DNA of 64,000 bases from contig CM049314.1 in assembly GCA_026874595.1 (NCBI GenBank), positions 69,640,300 to 69,704,299 of the forward strand, written 5' to 3'. The notes below the pieces were generated by a model. The model had not been told where the DNA came from. It did no database searches and was given only the letters and a program-made list of their open reading frames with translations. Positions within the stretch are counted from its first letter, which is position 1. Every line of letters begins with the position of its first letter. The position numbers were made by a program, and so were the translations under genes. This DNA comes from Sipunculus nudus (lineage: Eukaryota > Annelida > Sipuncula > Golfingiida > Sipunculidae). Positions 10,823-21,394 of this stretch are shown here, in pieces.

Positions 10823-12115
10823 TTAAGACAATAATGAGCCAGTTCTGAGAGCTCTCATGGTGAGAGAATTTCACTCGTTATCATGTAATAAAATCAATAT
10901 AATGACGAAGAAGCAATTGTCACATAAAGTTTTTACTGACTCCCAGGCAACACAAGTATTAATATTGTATCACTTCGAATGTTTTTAAGTTAAAACGGTT
11001 TTCGAGTTCAAGATCTCCGATTTCTTGGAATTCCTTTTGCCTTGTCCAATGTTATTCCCTTATGAAACATGCTGATTTTTTATATGGACAATAAATATTG
11101 TTTAAAATTATTTCAGCTAGCTATATGGCTCTACTTGTGGTAATTATGGGAGATTTGCTGCCCAAGGAGAAGCTGTCATCAGCTGCCGGGTTTTTCTATG
11201 GTATAACTGGTTTCTCCACCATTACATGCCTTTTGCTTGGAGGTAAGTTCATATTCAGATCGATCTCTACCTGTGGCAATGTCAGGGCCGGATCAAAATT
11301 TAAGGAAAAGGAGGCGTCCTAAGGACCGGAAAGTGGGGAGGAGGGGTTCAGGCGGTAAACATTGGTCTGAAACCCTTTAACAAGTTTCCATGGCTGAAAA
11401 ATGGGGGTCCCGAACCCTGGATCCATCTCTGGGCATCTTCATGTATATAGTACTATATATGACTTGCTGTAAAGCTTATCATTAAGTTTTTTTACGGATA
11501 CGTTAATGGCCTTTTGATGGAAATGTTTTATAATGTTTTATAAGATTAATTTATTCTAAAGGCTACAGAAGGAAAGAAAGCGGCCGATAGGTATTGTTGA
11601 CACGGTCAAAGCCAGCGTAAAAGTATTGAATACTATATATGTCCCACTTTTGAAACAGTTTTGGACAAAGAAAAAGTTGAACAGTATTCAACCGAGAGAG
11701 TTTTGTTAATTTTATGTCACTGAAAAGACTATAATAGTTTTCAATAACATTTCATATTTGTATAGATTTGTGTATGTGTAATTACGTTTTATATTATTTC
11801 ATAAAAGGCCATTTTTAAAACAACAAACGTGAGGTATTACAGATAGTGTAGAGAAAACGACACCTACGGAGTCAACACATTTATATCTATGGTTATTCAT
11901 TATATATTAACCGTAAATAATATTTATATTTAACAGGTGTGACAGCCGACCAGACGGGCAGTTTCGCTACAGCCTTCCAGATATTTGGAAGTGTTCAGTC
12001 CTTCGGGGGCCTTTTGCTGCTCAGCGTTTATATTTTACAACGCAGGAGTAGCAATAATCTCGTAGAGGTCCCTGTCAATGAGGAAATAGTAGTCGCCCCA
12101 CTTCAAGATAAGTGA
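2455..12115 (+). CDS. SLC16 / monocarboxylate-transporter-like protein, 5 exons, complete
   Basis: Predicted spliced CDS: 2455-2659, 4225-4368, 10057-10707, 11117-11242, 11937-12115, giving 434 codons plus TGA. All introns are GT-AG and phase 1. The protein begins with the SLC16 signature DGGYGWVV (residues 11-18) in TM1. It continues with the family pattern YFNKRRGLALG (134-144), SWRGA (169-173), a cytoplasmic loop (about 195-230), and TRP (280-282) in TM8. Twelve membrane segments fit the usual MCT fold in the plasma membrane. Arg281 matches the conserved TM8 arginine (R313 of human MCT1), but the aspartate four residues earlier is Ser277, and the TM1 lysine (K38) appears replaced by a small residue. 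A proton-coupled lactate carrier is therefore not assured, and the substrate is unknown. The start ATG has a good context (ACAATGG). Both tails are short, as in orphan MCTs. Intron 2 is packed with transposable elements. Confidence 0.9.
2660..4224 (+). other. Transporter intron 1
   Basis: GTAAGT donor at 2660 and TTCGCAG acceptor ending at 4224, phase 1. I see no gene or recognisable element inside. Confidence 0.8.
4225..4368 (+). CDS. Transporter exon 2
   Basis: 144 bp, phase 1 to phase 1. Encodes TM2-TM3 (…CGIRKMTICGPLLISGG… and …YLLYFTHGLVLG), matching the MCT pattern of a short basic loop after TM2. Flanked by CAG and GTAAGT. Confidence 0.9.
5160..6765 (+). repeat. Tandem array of about 320-340 bp monomers (5 copies)
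   Basis: Anchor GGCACAAATCRT recurs near 5182, 5501, 5837, 6175 and, degenerate, 6500. Spacings are 319, 336, 338 and 326. Each monomer has a GACCTAGAATCTTCATTCTTG block, a TTACCCATATCC block, TTGATCATGAGATGTTCCATCAG and a palindromic GGTGGCGCCACC near its end. The array is the core of the surrounding element and resumes after 8234. Confidence 0.8.
6769..8234 (+). mobile_element. Non-autonomous Helitron, copy 1
   Basis: Starts TCCGCC directly after an A (6768) and ends CTAG (8231-8234) directly before a T, with a hairpin (GTAGTCA/CGGCTAC, 8205-8223) seven bases before CTAG. This is the canonical Helitron structure (5' TC, 3' hairpin plus CTRR, A/T insertion). It splits a monomer of the host array: sequence before 6769 (…CACCTGTATTTTG) and after 8234 (TTTTTAAAGTTTACGCATTTTTTCTC) together match uninterrupted monomers near 5428 and 5758. 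The core is four tandem units of about 280 bp (anchor TCACTCAT near 7143, 7422, 7709, 7987). No Rep/helicase is encoded. A second copy ends at 32733. Confidence 0.75.
9510..9561. repeat. (AT)n microsatellite in intron 2
   Basis: About 26 uninterrupted AT dinucleotides. Confidence 0.95.
10057..10707 (+). CDS. Transporter exon 3
   Basis: 651 bp, the main exon, phase 1 to phase 1. Encodes TM4 to about TM10, including YFNKRRGLALG, SWRGA, the central loop, and the TM8 segment ending ITRPINGYLADR. Ends at a GTAAGT donor at 10708. Confidence 0.92.
10738..10819. repeat. Compound (AT)n(AG)n microsatellite in intron 3
   Basis: (AT)n runs to 10790 and then passes directly into (AG)n to 10819, just after the exon 3 donor. 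Confidence 0.95.
11117..11242 (+). CDS. Transporter exon 4
   Basis: 126 bp, phase 1 to phase 1. Encodes GDLLPKEKLSSAAGF, matching the DLLGxEKLSSAFG pattern of MCTs before TM11. Acceptor TTTCAG, donor GTAAGT. Confidence 0.92.
11937..12115 (+). CDS. Transporter exon 5 and stop
   Basis: Acceptor TTAACAG. Encodes TM12 and a short cytoplasmic tail ending LQDK, then TGA at 12113-12115. Nearby AATAAA candidates lie only about 1 kb downstream (13127-13132), so the 3' UTR length is uncertain. Confidence 0.88.
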
Positions 12116-12748
12116 TTTACAGGTTAATATTGTCAGGATGTATAAAAAAGCTCCCACCATGATTCATGTCCAGTGAGTAACAGGATGAAATTATTTTAAA
12201 GTTGTATCTTTCTCATTACATGATAAAATTATCATAATTGTGTATCTGTGTCATTGAATTTTACAGATATATATGTAATTTTTGAATTTTAGAACAAATT
12301 GATTGATATTTCGGATAGCATATATTTTACCATGTCAGGATATTTCGGATACTTGGCCTCACTCTAACCCGCCAGACTCGTAACATTCCATAAATCTTTA
12401 GCATGATGAGTTAAACATTTGCAATAGTAGTACCTTTATGGAAAATATATTAACGGTGTGTGGAATATATATATATATATATGTGTGTGTGTATGTGTGT
12501 GTTTGAGCAAGAAAAATTGAACTTAATGGTATTTTGACAATATTACAAGAATTTGGAATGTTATGAAACAGCGTTACTATTTGGAATATGTCAGATTTTT
12601 AAGCAGGTTCATATAAATTTAATTCATATACATTAAGAATTTTGTTCTTGTTAATGTTGATACCGATATTTATGTATATCTATGATATATTTATATATCA
12701 TATATGAGACAGTAGGTATTAGTGATGGTAAATAGACCTCTTGGTCGT

Positions 12749-12785
<37 letters not shown>

Positions 12786-13658
12786 CATATATATATAGAT
12801 ATCAAATAGGAATATCGAATCCAGTTTGTACATACAATCTTTTTTGGTTTTGATCAAACAGCAGTATTGGTAACCTCCTTTAATGTGATATTTTTTTCTA
12901 ATTGGAAGGTTCCTTATTCAAACAAGTTTTTAAAGAAACCTTATTTAAAATAAGAATATATATGTTAGAACTTAAAAAAAATAAGAAATGAAATCTATAC
13001 AAAAACGTTAAGAAAACAATACTTTTGTGCAACACAAAATTTTACTTCTCCTAATGACAGCCTTTGACAGTGTTAGCGCAGATGTAACATCTGTCAGCTA
13101 CTGATTTTATAATGTTGTGTAAACTAAATAAAAAAAAGATGTCACATCAAGCTTCTGGCAATTTTTCAGTCAGATCATTGAGAGGTTTAATAAATTGTAT
13201 ATTTTGATTTAGGAAACACTTACCTAATATATTAAATGGTAACTTCCGTGCGTGTTTTCGATGAAATTATAAAAAAAAAAATATACTTTAAAGGAAAGAC
13301 CCCCGAAAACAGGTGGCCTTGGTTAGTTAATTATAGTTATACTACAATGGTTAGTAAACTTTTGAATTTTATGATCTCGAAGCACAACAGAATACAGTGC
13401 AGTGTACTTATTTTTTCATTAAGTGTTTAACTAATATCTTCAATACTTCAAATAAAATATTAGTTTTGTGTGTTATGTTGGAGGGCAGGAGATAAGGTGG
13501 TCCTGTCTAAAAATTACGGAGGAATTCTGTCACTTACTTTATCAGCATGTTTTTTCTTTATTACTTATAACGCATGAACATTAAATGTTGTCTCGTTTAC
13601 TTTTAAATTATAATCCACTTAAAAATGCACAGAGAGAAATTGCTCATGCTGTGATTAG
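12116..13658 (+). other. Transporter 3' UTR and downstream sequence
   Basis: Contains (AT)n/(TG)n tracts near 12465-12503 and 12753-12783 and an AATAAA at 13127-13132 followed by an A-run, a candidate polyadenylation signal. No gene is supported. Open frames here are AT-microsatellite translations or short. Confidence 0.4.
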
Positions 13659-13715
13659 AGCTGAGCTGCTATTGCAGTCATGCTGAGCTTTAGCGATGGA
13701 CCTTGAACATGAATA
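13659..13715 (+). repeat. Truncated 5' end of the Helentron-like family
   Basis: AGCTGAGCTG, seven bases, AGTCATGCTGAGCT, then TTAGCGATGGACCTTG: a diverged copy of the 5081-5120 hairpin end. No tandem core follows. Confidence 0.6.
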
Positions 13716-14981
13716 CAAATAGGTATGTGTCGTTGATATGTCTGGATACCAGGTAAAGGTCATTTTCAATGCACAAAATTTTACATTTGTCATAAGAATT
13801 CTGGTCATTATTGAGAATTTACATTTTACTTATGGTCAATCCTGAAAATCGTTTAAACTTAAAGTAAATTCTAATATGGTTTTATTTTTGTTATAACTTG
13901 TAACAGTTTGATAATTTTAAACCTATATAGCTTTATTATACTCTGATACTGTTTTTATTATAGGTATTATCATTTCATGGTGATACTCTAATTGCATCTG
14001 AATGTCACGTAGAATTTAAAGGGTTTAGAAATTTTTGTAATATTCAGGATGATAGGTTCTATCTATGTATTGATATGGTGTTCTATAAACCCTCCTGATT
14101 TATATAACGCTTGAATTGTTTGCTTCGTTGTGCTCAGAAATTTGAACGATTTAGCAACGTTTCCAGATTTTATACTCCGTGCAATTACATACGGTTTCTG
14201 GTATTTTAAAGGAACACCTAACTTTATTCAATTGATTCATTTGTTAAAAGGGTACCTATCTATCTATATCCATTTAACATATAACATATAACATATATTT
14301 CCTGTTATTTCGTGTTTATTTTAGTATTATTTTATTATTGAAATGTCATATATGAATCAATCATATTTTAGTCATTGAATAATACCTCTGTGCATAGCCA
14401 CAGTATGTATTGTTTTGAGGGCGTGTGTGTATTCTACCAAAGATTATTGCTCATTGTTGTACCCTATTTTGCCAAACACTAAACCCTGGCATGCCTAAGT
14501 TAATGTTCGTACATGGGTAACGTATCAATGACATCAGCGAACACATGGGCTTGTCATCATTCTTGAAGAATATGCATTTTTATGTATTTTTTTTTCAATT
14601 GTATTTCTATTTCTTTTAATTGATTCCTGTCAGAACAACGATAAACGGTCCACCTTGATGTAACAATTTCAGTGTATCGAAATATCGTGCAAGTCTTGTT
14701 GTATCCGACGTCATTGAAAAGGTGAAACGTCGTTCATAAAAAATGACAAAATCTATTGACACTGTGAAATCTATATACAGTCTATGAATATATGCAGAGC
14801 GCATTTCCAAGTTTTGTTTCTGTATTATTAGAAATTTTAATTGTTTTTGTTTATATTCACCTTTTTCTATCTTTAACATTTAATGTCTCATGTTGTTTAT
14901 GATGCTTTATATACTTTGGGATTTATTCGTATTTATCAATTATTACTTAATAATATATATATAAATATATATATATATATA
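13716..14981. other. Gene-free AT-rich stretch
   Basis: I see only short AT-rich open frames and a few ACATATAACATATA direct repeats near 14270-14300. No feature is supported. Confidence 0.5.
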
Positions 14982-15617
14982 CAGTAAAAAACCTCCTTGT
15001 GTCGAAGTCGAAGGGACTTGTGAATTAAATTCGACCGGAGTTCGAGAAAACCGATATTCGTTATATTCAATTTTCCTCAGCCTTGATTATTATCGATAAA
15101 TACTGCAAATGTATAGGACCTATATTATATAGTTCTCACAAATGTTTGCGTGAAAGAAAAACAAATTTTTCAATAAATTTATTTATAAAAAATCAAAAGG
15201 TACATAATTACCATCTAAAATACAATTAGGTAAATATCGGTTAGACGAGAAAGGCATGGTCATGAGAGACAAATTGGCCAAACAGGTCAACATGGACAAG
15301 TAGTGTAAACCATCGCGCTTGATGAGTAAGATCCTTGCCGGTATTGGTTATGTTACTGGTCATCATGGCCGTAGGTTGGATTGGTGGACTGGTCATCACG
15401 CCTTAATCACGAATAACGGTCCGTGCACAACTTTTAATCAAACATTCATGCGACATGACTTAAGCAATCGAAATACTAGCTTGGGACACATCCGAGTTCG
15501 ACACAAAAGAAGTTATATTAGTATGGTTTTACTGTTTTTTTTTCAGGGACTCAAAATTTGACTTCGACACATGCGGGACTTTGACTTAACCGAATCTGAC
15601 ACAACGAGGTATCACTG
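14982..15617. mobile_element. pogo/Tc1-like MITE, 636 bp
   Basis: Flanked by TA on both sides (14980-14981 and 15618-15619). The left end is CAGTAAAAAACCTCCTTGTG. The right end, reverse-complemented, is CAGTGATACCTCGTTGTGTC. Imperfect similarity continues inward for about 30 bp or more through GTCGAAGTC / AAGTCAAAGTC. CAGT ends with a CCTCGTT-type motif and TA target duplication fit pogo/Tigger-type non-autonomous elements. The 80-codon open frame inside is not transposase-like. Confidence 0.75.
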
Positions 15618-15648
15618 TATATATATGTGTGTGTGTGCGCGCGCGCGT
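15616..15648. repeat. Alternating purine-pyrimidine tract (TA)(TG)(CG)
   Basis: About 33 bases of alternating pyrimidine-purine, passing from TATATA through TGTGTG to CGCGCGCG, abutting the right end of the MITE. Such tracts can adopt Z-DNA. Confidence 0.8.
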
Positions 15649-16011
15649 GATTTCATTTTGTTTGCCGTACTACAATTGTGATGCGGAATCCATGATTAGT
15701 TATGTGTAATCATGTGGCACAATGTTTACTGATATTTTGGAAGCTTGTTATGTTTTGAAAATGTTAATTTTATCCTTTTTTTGTCAGAAATTTAACTGTG
15801 ACAATGATAATGATAATGGTAATGATAAATCAAAACAACATTTTCTTAATGCAATAGTCTTACATATTATACATGAGACGAAAGTTTATCCTGTAATCGT
15901 TTCATGTATTTACTTATTATGCCCTTTATTATTATAATAAAATGTACGATAGTTTAAACCAAAAAAAATGAAATAAAAATAAAACAATCGTTATGATGTA
16001 ATACTGTTTAA

Positions 16012-16200
16012 CAGGCAAAAATACAGAAAAAAAGATGTACTATAATACATATTAAAAGCACAAATACGGGAAAACAGATGTACTAGAATACAGATTAACA
16101 AGCACAAATACAGGATAACAGATGTACTGAAATACAGATCAACAGGCACAAGAACAGGATGACAGATGTACTGTAATACATATTAAAATGGCACAAATAC
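16012..16200 (+). repeat. Minisatellite, about 44 bp x 4
   Basis: GATGTACT recurs at 16034, 16077, 16121 and 16165 (spacings 43-44). Each unit has GCACAAATAC, then ACAGATGTACT, then AATACAGATTAACA-like sequence, with minor divergence. Confidence 0.85.
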
Positions 16201-16324
16201 TTTATAATTTCCCTAAATTTCGGTTAGGATATCTTTTTTAATCATCTTTCCTGGCACTTATTAAAATATATTATATCAGTTCACTTGGGTACATATGGTA
16301 GATATTTTGTATATCTGTTCTACA

Positions 16325-16570
16325 GACTAAGTCAATTGAGCTATAGTGATTGGTCAGTGTTCGTCGTCCGTCCGTCTGTATGTCTGTCTTTTCGTCCGTA
16401 CAATAGACTGGCACGTTTGGACACCTGTGGCCCTTGAAACCCGTAACTTGATATTCAGGGAGGTCAATTAAAAATCTCCTTGGAAATCTGAAATAAGGTC
16501 ACTGTGACCTATATACTCTGAGTTATTGGGCTTGTAATTCAGAATGAGACGGAGACCCGCCCACCAAATT
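16325..16570 (+). repeat. Helentron-like family fragment (5' part)
   Basis: AGTCAATTGAGCTATAGTGAT followed by GTCCGTCCGTCTG repeats, a GGCACGTTTG block, and TCTCCTTGGAAATCTGAAATAAGGTCACTG. This follows the same order as the 5' end and first monomer of the 5081 element. Truncated after about 250 bp. Confidence 0.6.
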
Positions 16571-18894
16571 ACTTATGTACAGAAAAAAAAACGGAATATT
16601 TTCCGTATTAACTGATTTCTTGCATCATATGTGTATATGTAATATCCATAATTAATAGTGATACATGCAGAAATATGAGCCAAGGGTAAAAAAAAGACCG
16701 TCCATGCTGATAGATGTATGAGTGGTCTTTGAAAATGTTATTTTGATCATTAAGAATGTTTATTTAGCCCGAATACAAAAAAGAAACAGGCTGAGATGAA
16801 AAAAATGTGTTACTTACATAATATAGGTGTATTAGATTTAAGGAAAATGTAAGTTTCATATTTATATTAAAAATAAGAAACTTTAGATCAGATATACATA
16901 ATATCTATTATTTGTGCTGAAATGAACTAATATATATTTTAGCAAGTGCAAGAAAAAAAATATAATATGTCTTTTGGCCACACGTGATCTTAAGATGATC
17001 TCTAAAAGAAATATCCTAACCGAAATTCAAGGAAACAAGCACACATATAGAAATCTGTTGCATATATGTTCAATCGATATTTAGCTGAAATGTTTTTATG
17101 AGAGTATATTACTTGAATCATTGTGAAAATAAGAAATAAACAAAAGGAAAGAGACTGTAAAAATACTTAGATGAGATCTCAATGAACATAAAAGATACCT
17201 TGATTGTTGATTGATACATTATAGAATGATGTATTATGTGTCAAGTATGGTATTGATACCAAGAAGCTTATACACGTTATATATTATACACATTATACAT
17301 TTGAATGTTATACTTCATACTAATCTATTTATGACAACCGCATTATATAAGGTTTTGTTGTAACGAGTTTTCTCATGTCCAAGGAGTTCCATTAATTGGA
17401 TTTAATAATCCGAATAGTTTTGTATTTTTTTTCTTAGACTCACCAAACCGAATGTTACTTATTTTTAACATACTGCCAGCCCACCCTCACTTTTTCTATG
17501 CCTCTGACTGCCTTTAGCTTCAGCTGAGTAACAGTAAGAAATTCCAGACGCCAATTCTCAAGCTAGTGACGGACGAGTCCACTTTTCAGGGACTTAGACT
17601 CGGACTTTGATTCGAGGATCCCGTACTTGGATTTGAGAAATCCGGACGAGTTCATCTCTGATCCAGCAGCAGGAAGGCTGTGTCACATAGTATATACTTG
17701 TACATATTTTTATTCATGTACAGAATATTAACCAAAAAGACCATGTATATATGTATATACATATACACATACACAATATAAAGAGCTTTAGTTCTACACC
17801 AGAAGCTTAATGCAATTAAACAAAAAAGAAAATAAAAACTAGTAGACAAACTTTAAAAAATATGAAAATGTATAATTTCAATTGAAATTTTTTTTCAATG
17901 CGAAATTTAAATTGAACTCGGACTAGGACTCGGGTTCAAGATGACTCTGGCTCTCGAGTAATGGACTTGGTCTGACACTTGGAACTCAGATAGTGTTGAC
18001 TCGACATCATCACTGTCCAGAGCTGGACCTTTTATAAACAAATTCTCTCCTTCAATTTTTATGAATCTCCTTGGACTTAATTAAATCGTACTCTTATAAG
18101 TCGTAGTCTGTGGTCCTCTTTAAGTGATAATAAACCCCTATGATTCCATTTCTAACAAGGTTACAGACAACATCAGGAATTTATTAAGTTAGACTTAAAC
18201 TTTGGTAAACATTACATATATATAGTCAAGGTTTGTCTGAAAAAAGGTGCTGTATCAGTCATAAAGATGACCCGACCAGGTGCTGATTGTTTGATTTTAT
18301 GGGTAATTGTTATATATTATGTATTTGCGATTGTGCGTGGGAGAGTATATTATTGTTAATGCCTGTCGCTTTTTGTCACCCTATCTTAACGGTGACGTTG
18401 TTTTAACAGAGCAAAAGTATGTTCGGTAAATATTTGCAATGGAAACCCAAGGCAGTGACCATTACTATGGACAAGAGAACAAAAACCAACATTTAACATT
18501 TCTTAGGCGTTCCAGTCAATTTTAGATAAGAGCAGAAGAGAAAAAGGTGCTTCTGTAAGATCATATGCAATTAGGAAACCCGGAGAAAAACACTCACAGG
18601 TAAACACCCGTTTGTAGAACAGAGTAAAACTGAGTAGATGATGAATACATTGCGTATTTATCCAGAGTTTTATCATATGCGTTTTATATGGTCATTTATT
18701 ATTTCAAAGCTCACATTTGTTGATTTCGATAATTTTATCTGGTGCGCTTTTCAGCTGTGAGGATTTGGCATTGTACATTATTAATATTAAGGTCATATTA
18801 CTTATACCTTTTTCCTGTTTATTAATACTTTTACTCCAGGTGTTTCTCATAGTACGCATAGTTTGTAGTGTTATATAGTTATGGTGTGTTATCA
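16571..18894. other. Gene-free stretch with degenerate GACTCGG-rich blocks
   Basis: No gene is supported. Around 17560-17650 and 17910-18000 degenerate GACTCGGACT-type direct repeats occur, separated by about 250 bp of AT-rich sequence. Otherwise unremarkable. Confidence 0.4.
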
Positions 18895-19150
18895 CTCCAC
18901 ACTCCAGGTAGCTTAGCTTAGCGAGACTAACCCGTTGTCCAGCTTAGCTCAGCTTCCCCTCTGCACCCCCCCCCGCATAATTTAGATGAATTTTATTATT
19001 TTCCCTATTTAATTCATTCTTATTCTTTAGTCTTGCAACAGTATGCATTTTGTTTTATGTCACAAAGAGTTACAATGATTAAAGTACACAGTTTATTGCA
19101 CCCACAACGTAATATATTGCCACAAAGGTGTAGAGCATTCCATTTATATC
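18895..19150 (+). repeat. Dispersed repeat, copy 1 (pair with 31065-31320)
   Basis: Matches 31065-31320 in order: a CTCCAGG(T/C)AGCTT start, AGCTCAGC, a C-run, TAGATGAAT, ATTCTTATTCT, then GGTTACAATGATTAAAGTRCAC and CCACAAAG-type blocks. Both copies carry a poly-C tract at the same place (9 C here, 16 C at 31127). Family unknown. Confidence 0.7.
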
Positions 19151-20457
19151 TCTTGACATTCATCCACGACTTTCCTAGGAATTTCCCCAAATTTCTGTCT
19201 GAAACTTGTCGTACATGTGTTGTGCGATGTATGTGATTAAGGCTTAAAAGACAACTCACGATTAGCTACGACTCTTATGAACACTCCTCACCTGCAATCG
19301 TTTGACCATCAGCGACCTGATCAAAGAACGCCTTACGATTGTCTGTGACTTCACACGATCGCAGGTCGTATTAAGTCGTATCCCCTGTGTGACTGGGCCC
19401 ATAGGGAACAATAGCCGAATATAAGAAAAATTGTTAATGGTGATGACGATGGTTGGAGTACCTGGATATGGATAAATCAATTTTCCAGTTCTCTTTCAGG
19501 ATCGTCTGACGCTAAGCACTACATCATGCAAATTCAATATTTCTTTTTGACGAAAATTGCGTTGAATATAGGGTTTATTTTCCATTTCAGTTATAATATT
19601 GTCTTCAGTTAGTACAACAAAAGATATAGAAAACAAGGTGTAGCATGTTGAACCTTGTAAAATTCTTATAACAATAAACTCCTTGTATACTCTTTTCATT
19701 GTTTTATTAATCAGTGGTAACTTTAAATCATGATACAGAAGTGGCGTGCTTCCGTTCGTTTGTCCTGCTTTTAAAGTTTCTTTGTTTGAGCCATAGATTG
19801 TAATTTGTTACGACGCATTGATGCATGGTTAAAGGGACCTATAATTTGCGATTTTAAGTAAGTATTGTTGATCTTATAACTTATAAATGTGTAGTTTCCG
19901 GCTGTGCAATAGTGGAAAATGTCAAGGCCATTTTATAAATATTATTTTCCCTGTTTCTTATGTTTTACAGTTTGAGTTATTAATTGTCCAGTGTATATTC
20001 GATGTCCTGACAAGTCCCCGCCATGTGCAGTTAATGTTAAAACAGAAGATTAGGTAGAGGTTACACGGTTCATAGTAGTAATTCTAAAAGACAAATCTCG
20101 TCAGTATTGCCGATTTTCATGAAATAATAAAATTCAAGGGTCTCCCTGAAACATGGTTCAAACTAATATTTGTTGGGAACTAGAGAAACTGGGCTTGTCA
20201 ACATTGACTTTCCTTGATAAATATATATCTTGCAAATTTTAGCGATAATCGGCTCGTCTAGAGCAAACGTTAATTACATTAGAAACGTGTCCCTTTTATC
20301 GGCCGACCCGGAATGAAATAATAAAAGAGAAAATTTAACAGAAATGGCTGTCTAAATGATATTAAAATCATTTATCTTGGATTTCTTTTTTTCTCGAGAG
20401 TGGCTTTGCGGTATATTATCGGCACTCATCGTAACATCAACCTGCAAACTATTTTAC
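19151..20457. other. Gene-free stretch
   Basis: No supported gene. 19260-19420 contains CCTGTGTGACTGGGCCC and several CGATCGCAGGTCGTA-like segments that could be a MITE end, but no partner terminus was found. Confidence 0.4.
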
Positions 20458-21380
20458 CTTTTTTTTTTTTTTGTTTTTTTTTTTATTGAATCAAAAAAGT
20501 ACAGGCACAGAAACATTTTTAAAAATGGATGAAAAACAGGAGACAATCTGGCACAGGTCAGATATGATCTCTGCAAGCAAAACACTTCAATAGAACAAAA
20601 ATTGTTACTCATCCTTAAATTTTAACAGATCTATAATACACATGCAACCTGTTATATTAATGCACACCTGGTACCTAGCTACCTGTGTACTGAACCTATT
20701 TTTTAATTATCAAGGATAAGTTAACTTCATCTGACCCTAGGGCCCTATAAAAAACTTGATCTAATTCATTCTAATCCTCAAGTAACTGACTGCCTGATTA
20801 CAATATATACCTAACTAGCTGTGAATACAAAAAAAAATATGTTGATTTCCTGTTGCATATTAAACCAGATATCCCCATATCACCCTATAAAAAAATATAA
20901 TTTTGGTTTTCTGATATAACAATCTTTGTATGATTAATACATAATTCAATTAATCCTGTCATAGTGGATGTTTATTTACCTATTATTGTAAGAAAAGGTT
21001 AACAATTTTTACAATGAATAGCTATTGCCAGATTTGCAGACCAAGTACACCCATGGGACAATTTACATTATACCCTATTGATTATTATTTTTATACTTGC
21101 TTTAAATCTCTCTTGTCACCCAGTGATGATTAAGTGAAACATACATATCTTTATGCTATAGCTGTCACCTTCTTTCAAATTAATAAAAAATTACATTCAT
21201 GAGACAAACAAGTTGTAATGGTACATAACAATGCCTGTCTTACCGTTAATATTTGATACAGACTTCTCTATACAGACCTAACTCAGTAAAACTTAAGTAA
21301 CCACGTTTTTATAATTAATCACAGTTCATTGCCCATTTATATATGTATGCTAGCAATACAATTTACCCTTAAATGAAAAT
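20458..21380 (-). mobile_element. Poly-A-tailed retroposon 3' end (minus strand)
   Basis: Read on the minus strand, the sequence ends GATTCAATAAA followed by about 25 nearly pure A (plus-strand T-run 20458-20484). A polyadenylation signal fused to a genomic A-tail is the mark of a reverse-transcribed insert (truncated LINE 3' end or processed transcript). No coding similarity was recognised in the body, and the 5' boundary is a guess. Confidence 0.45.
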
Positions 21381-21394
21381 ATAAATGAACATTC

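Noticed and set aside
17340-17400. Possible pogo-like end (AAGGTTTTGTTGTAACGAG)
   Set aside because: There is no CAGT start, no partner terminus and no clear TA duplication.
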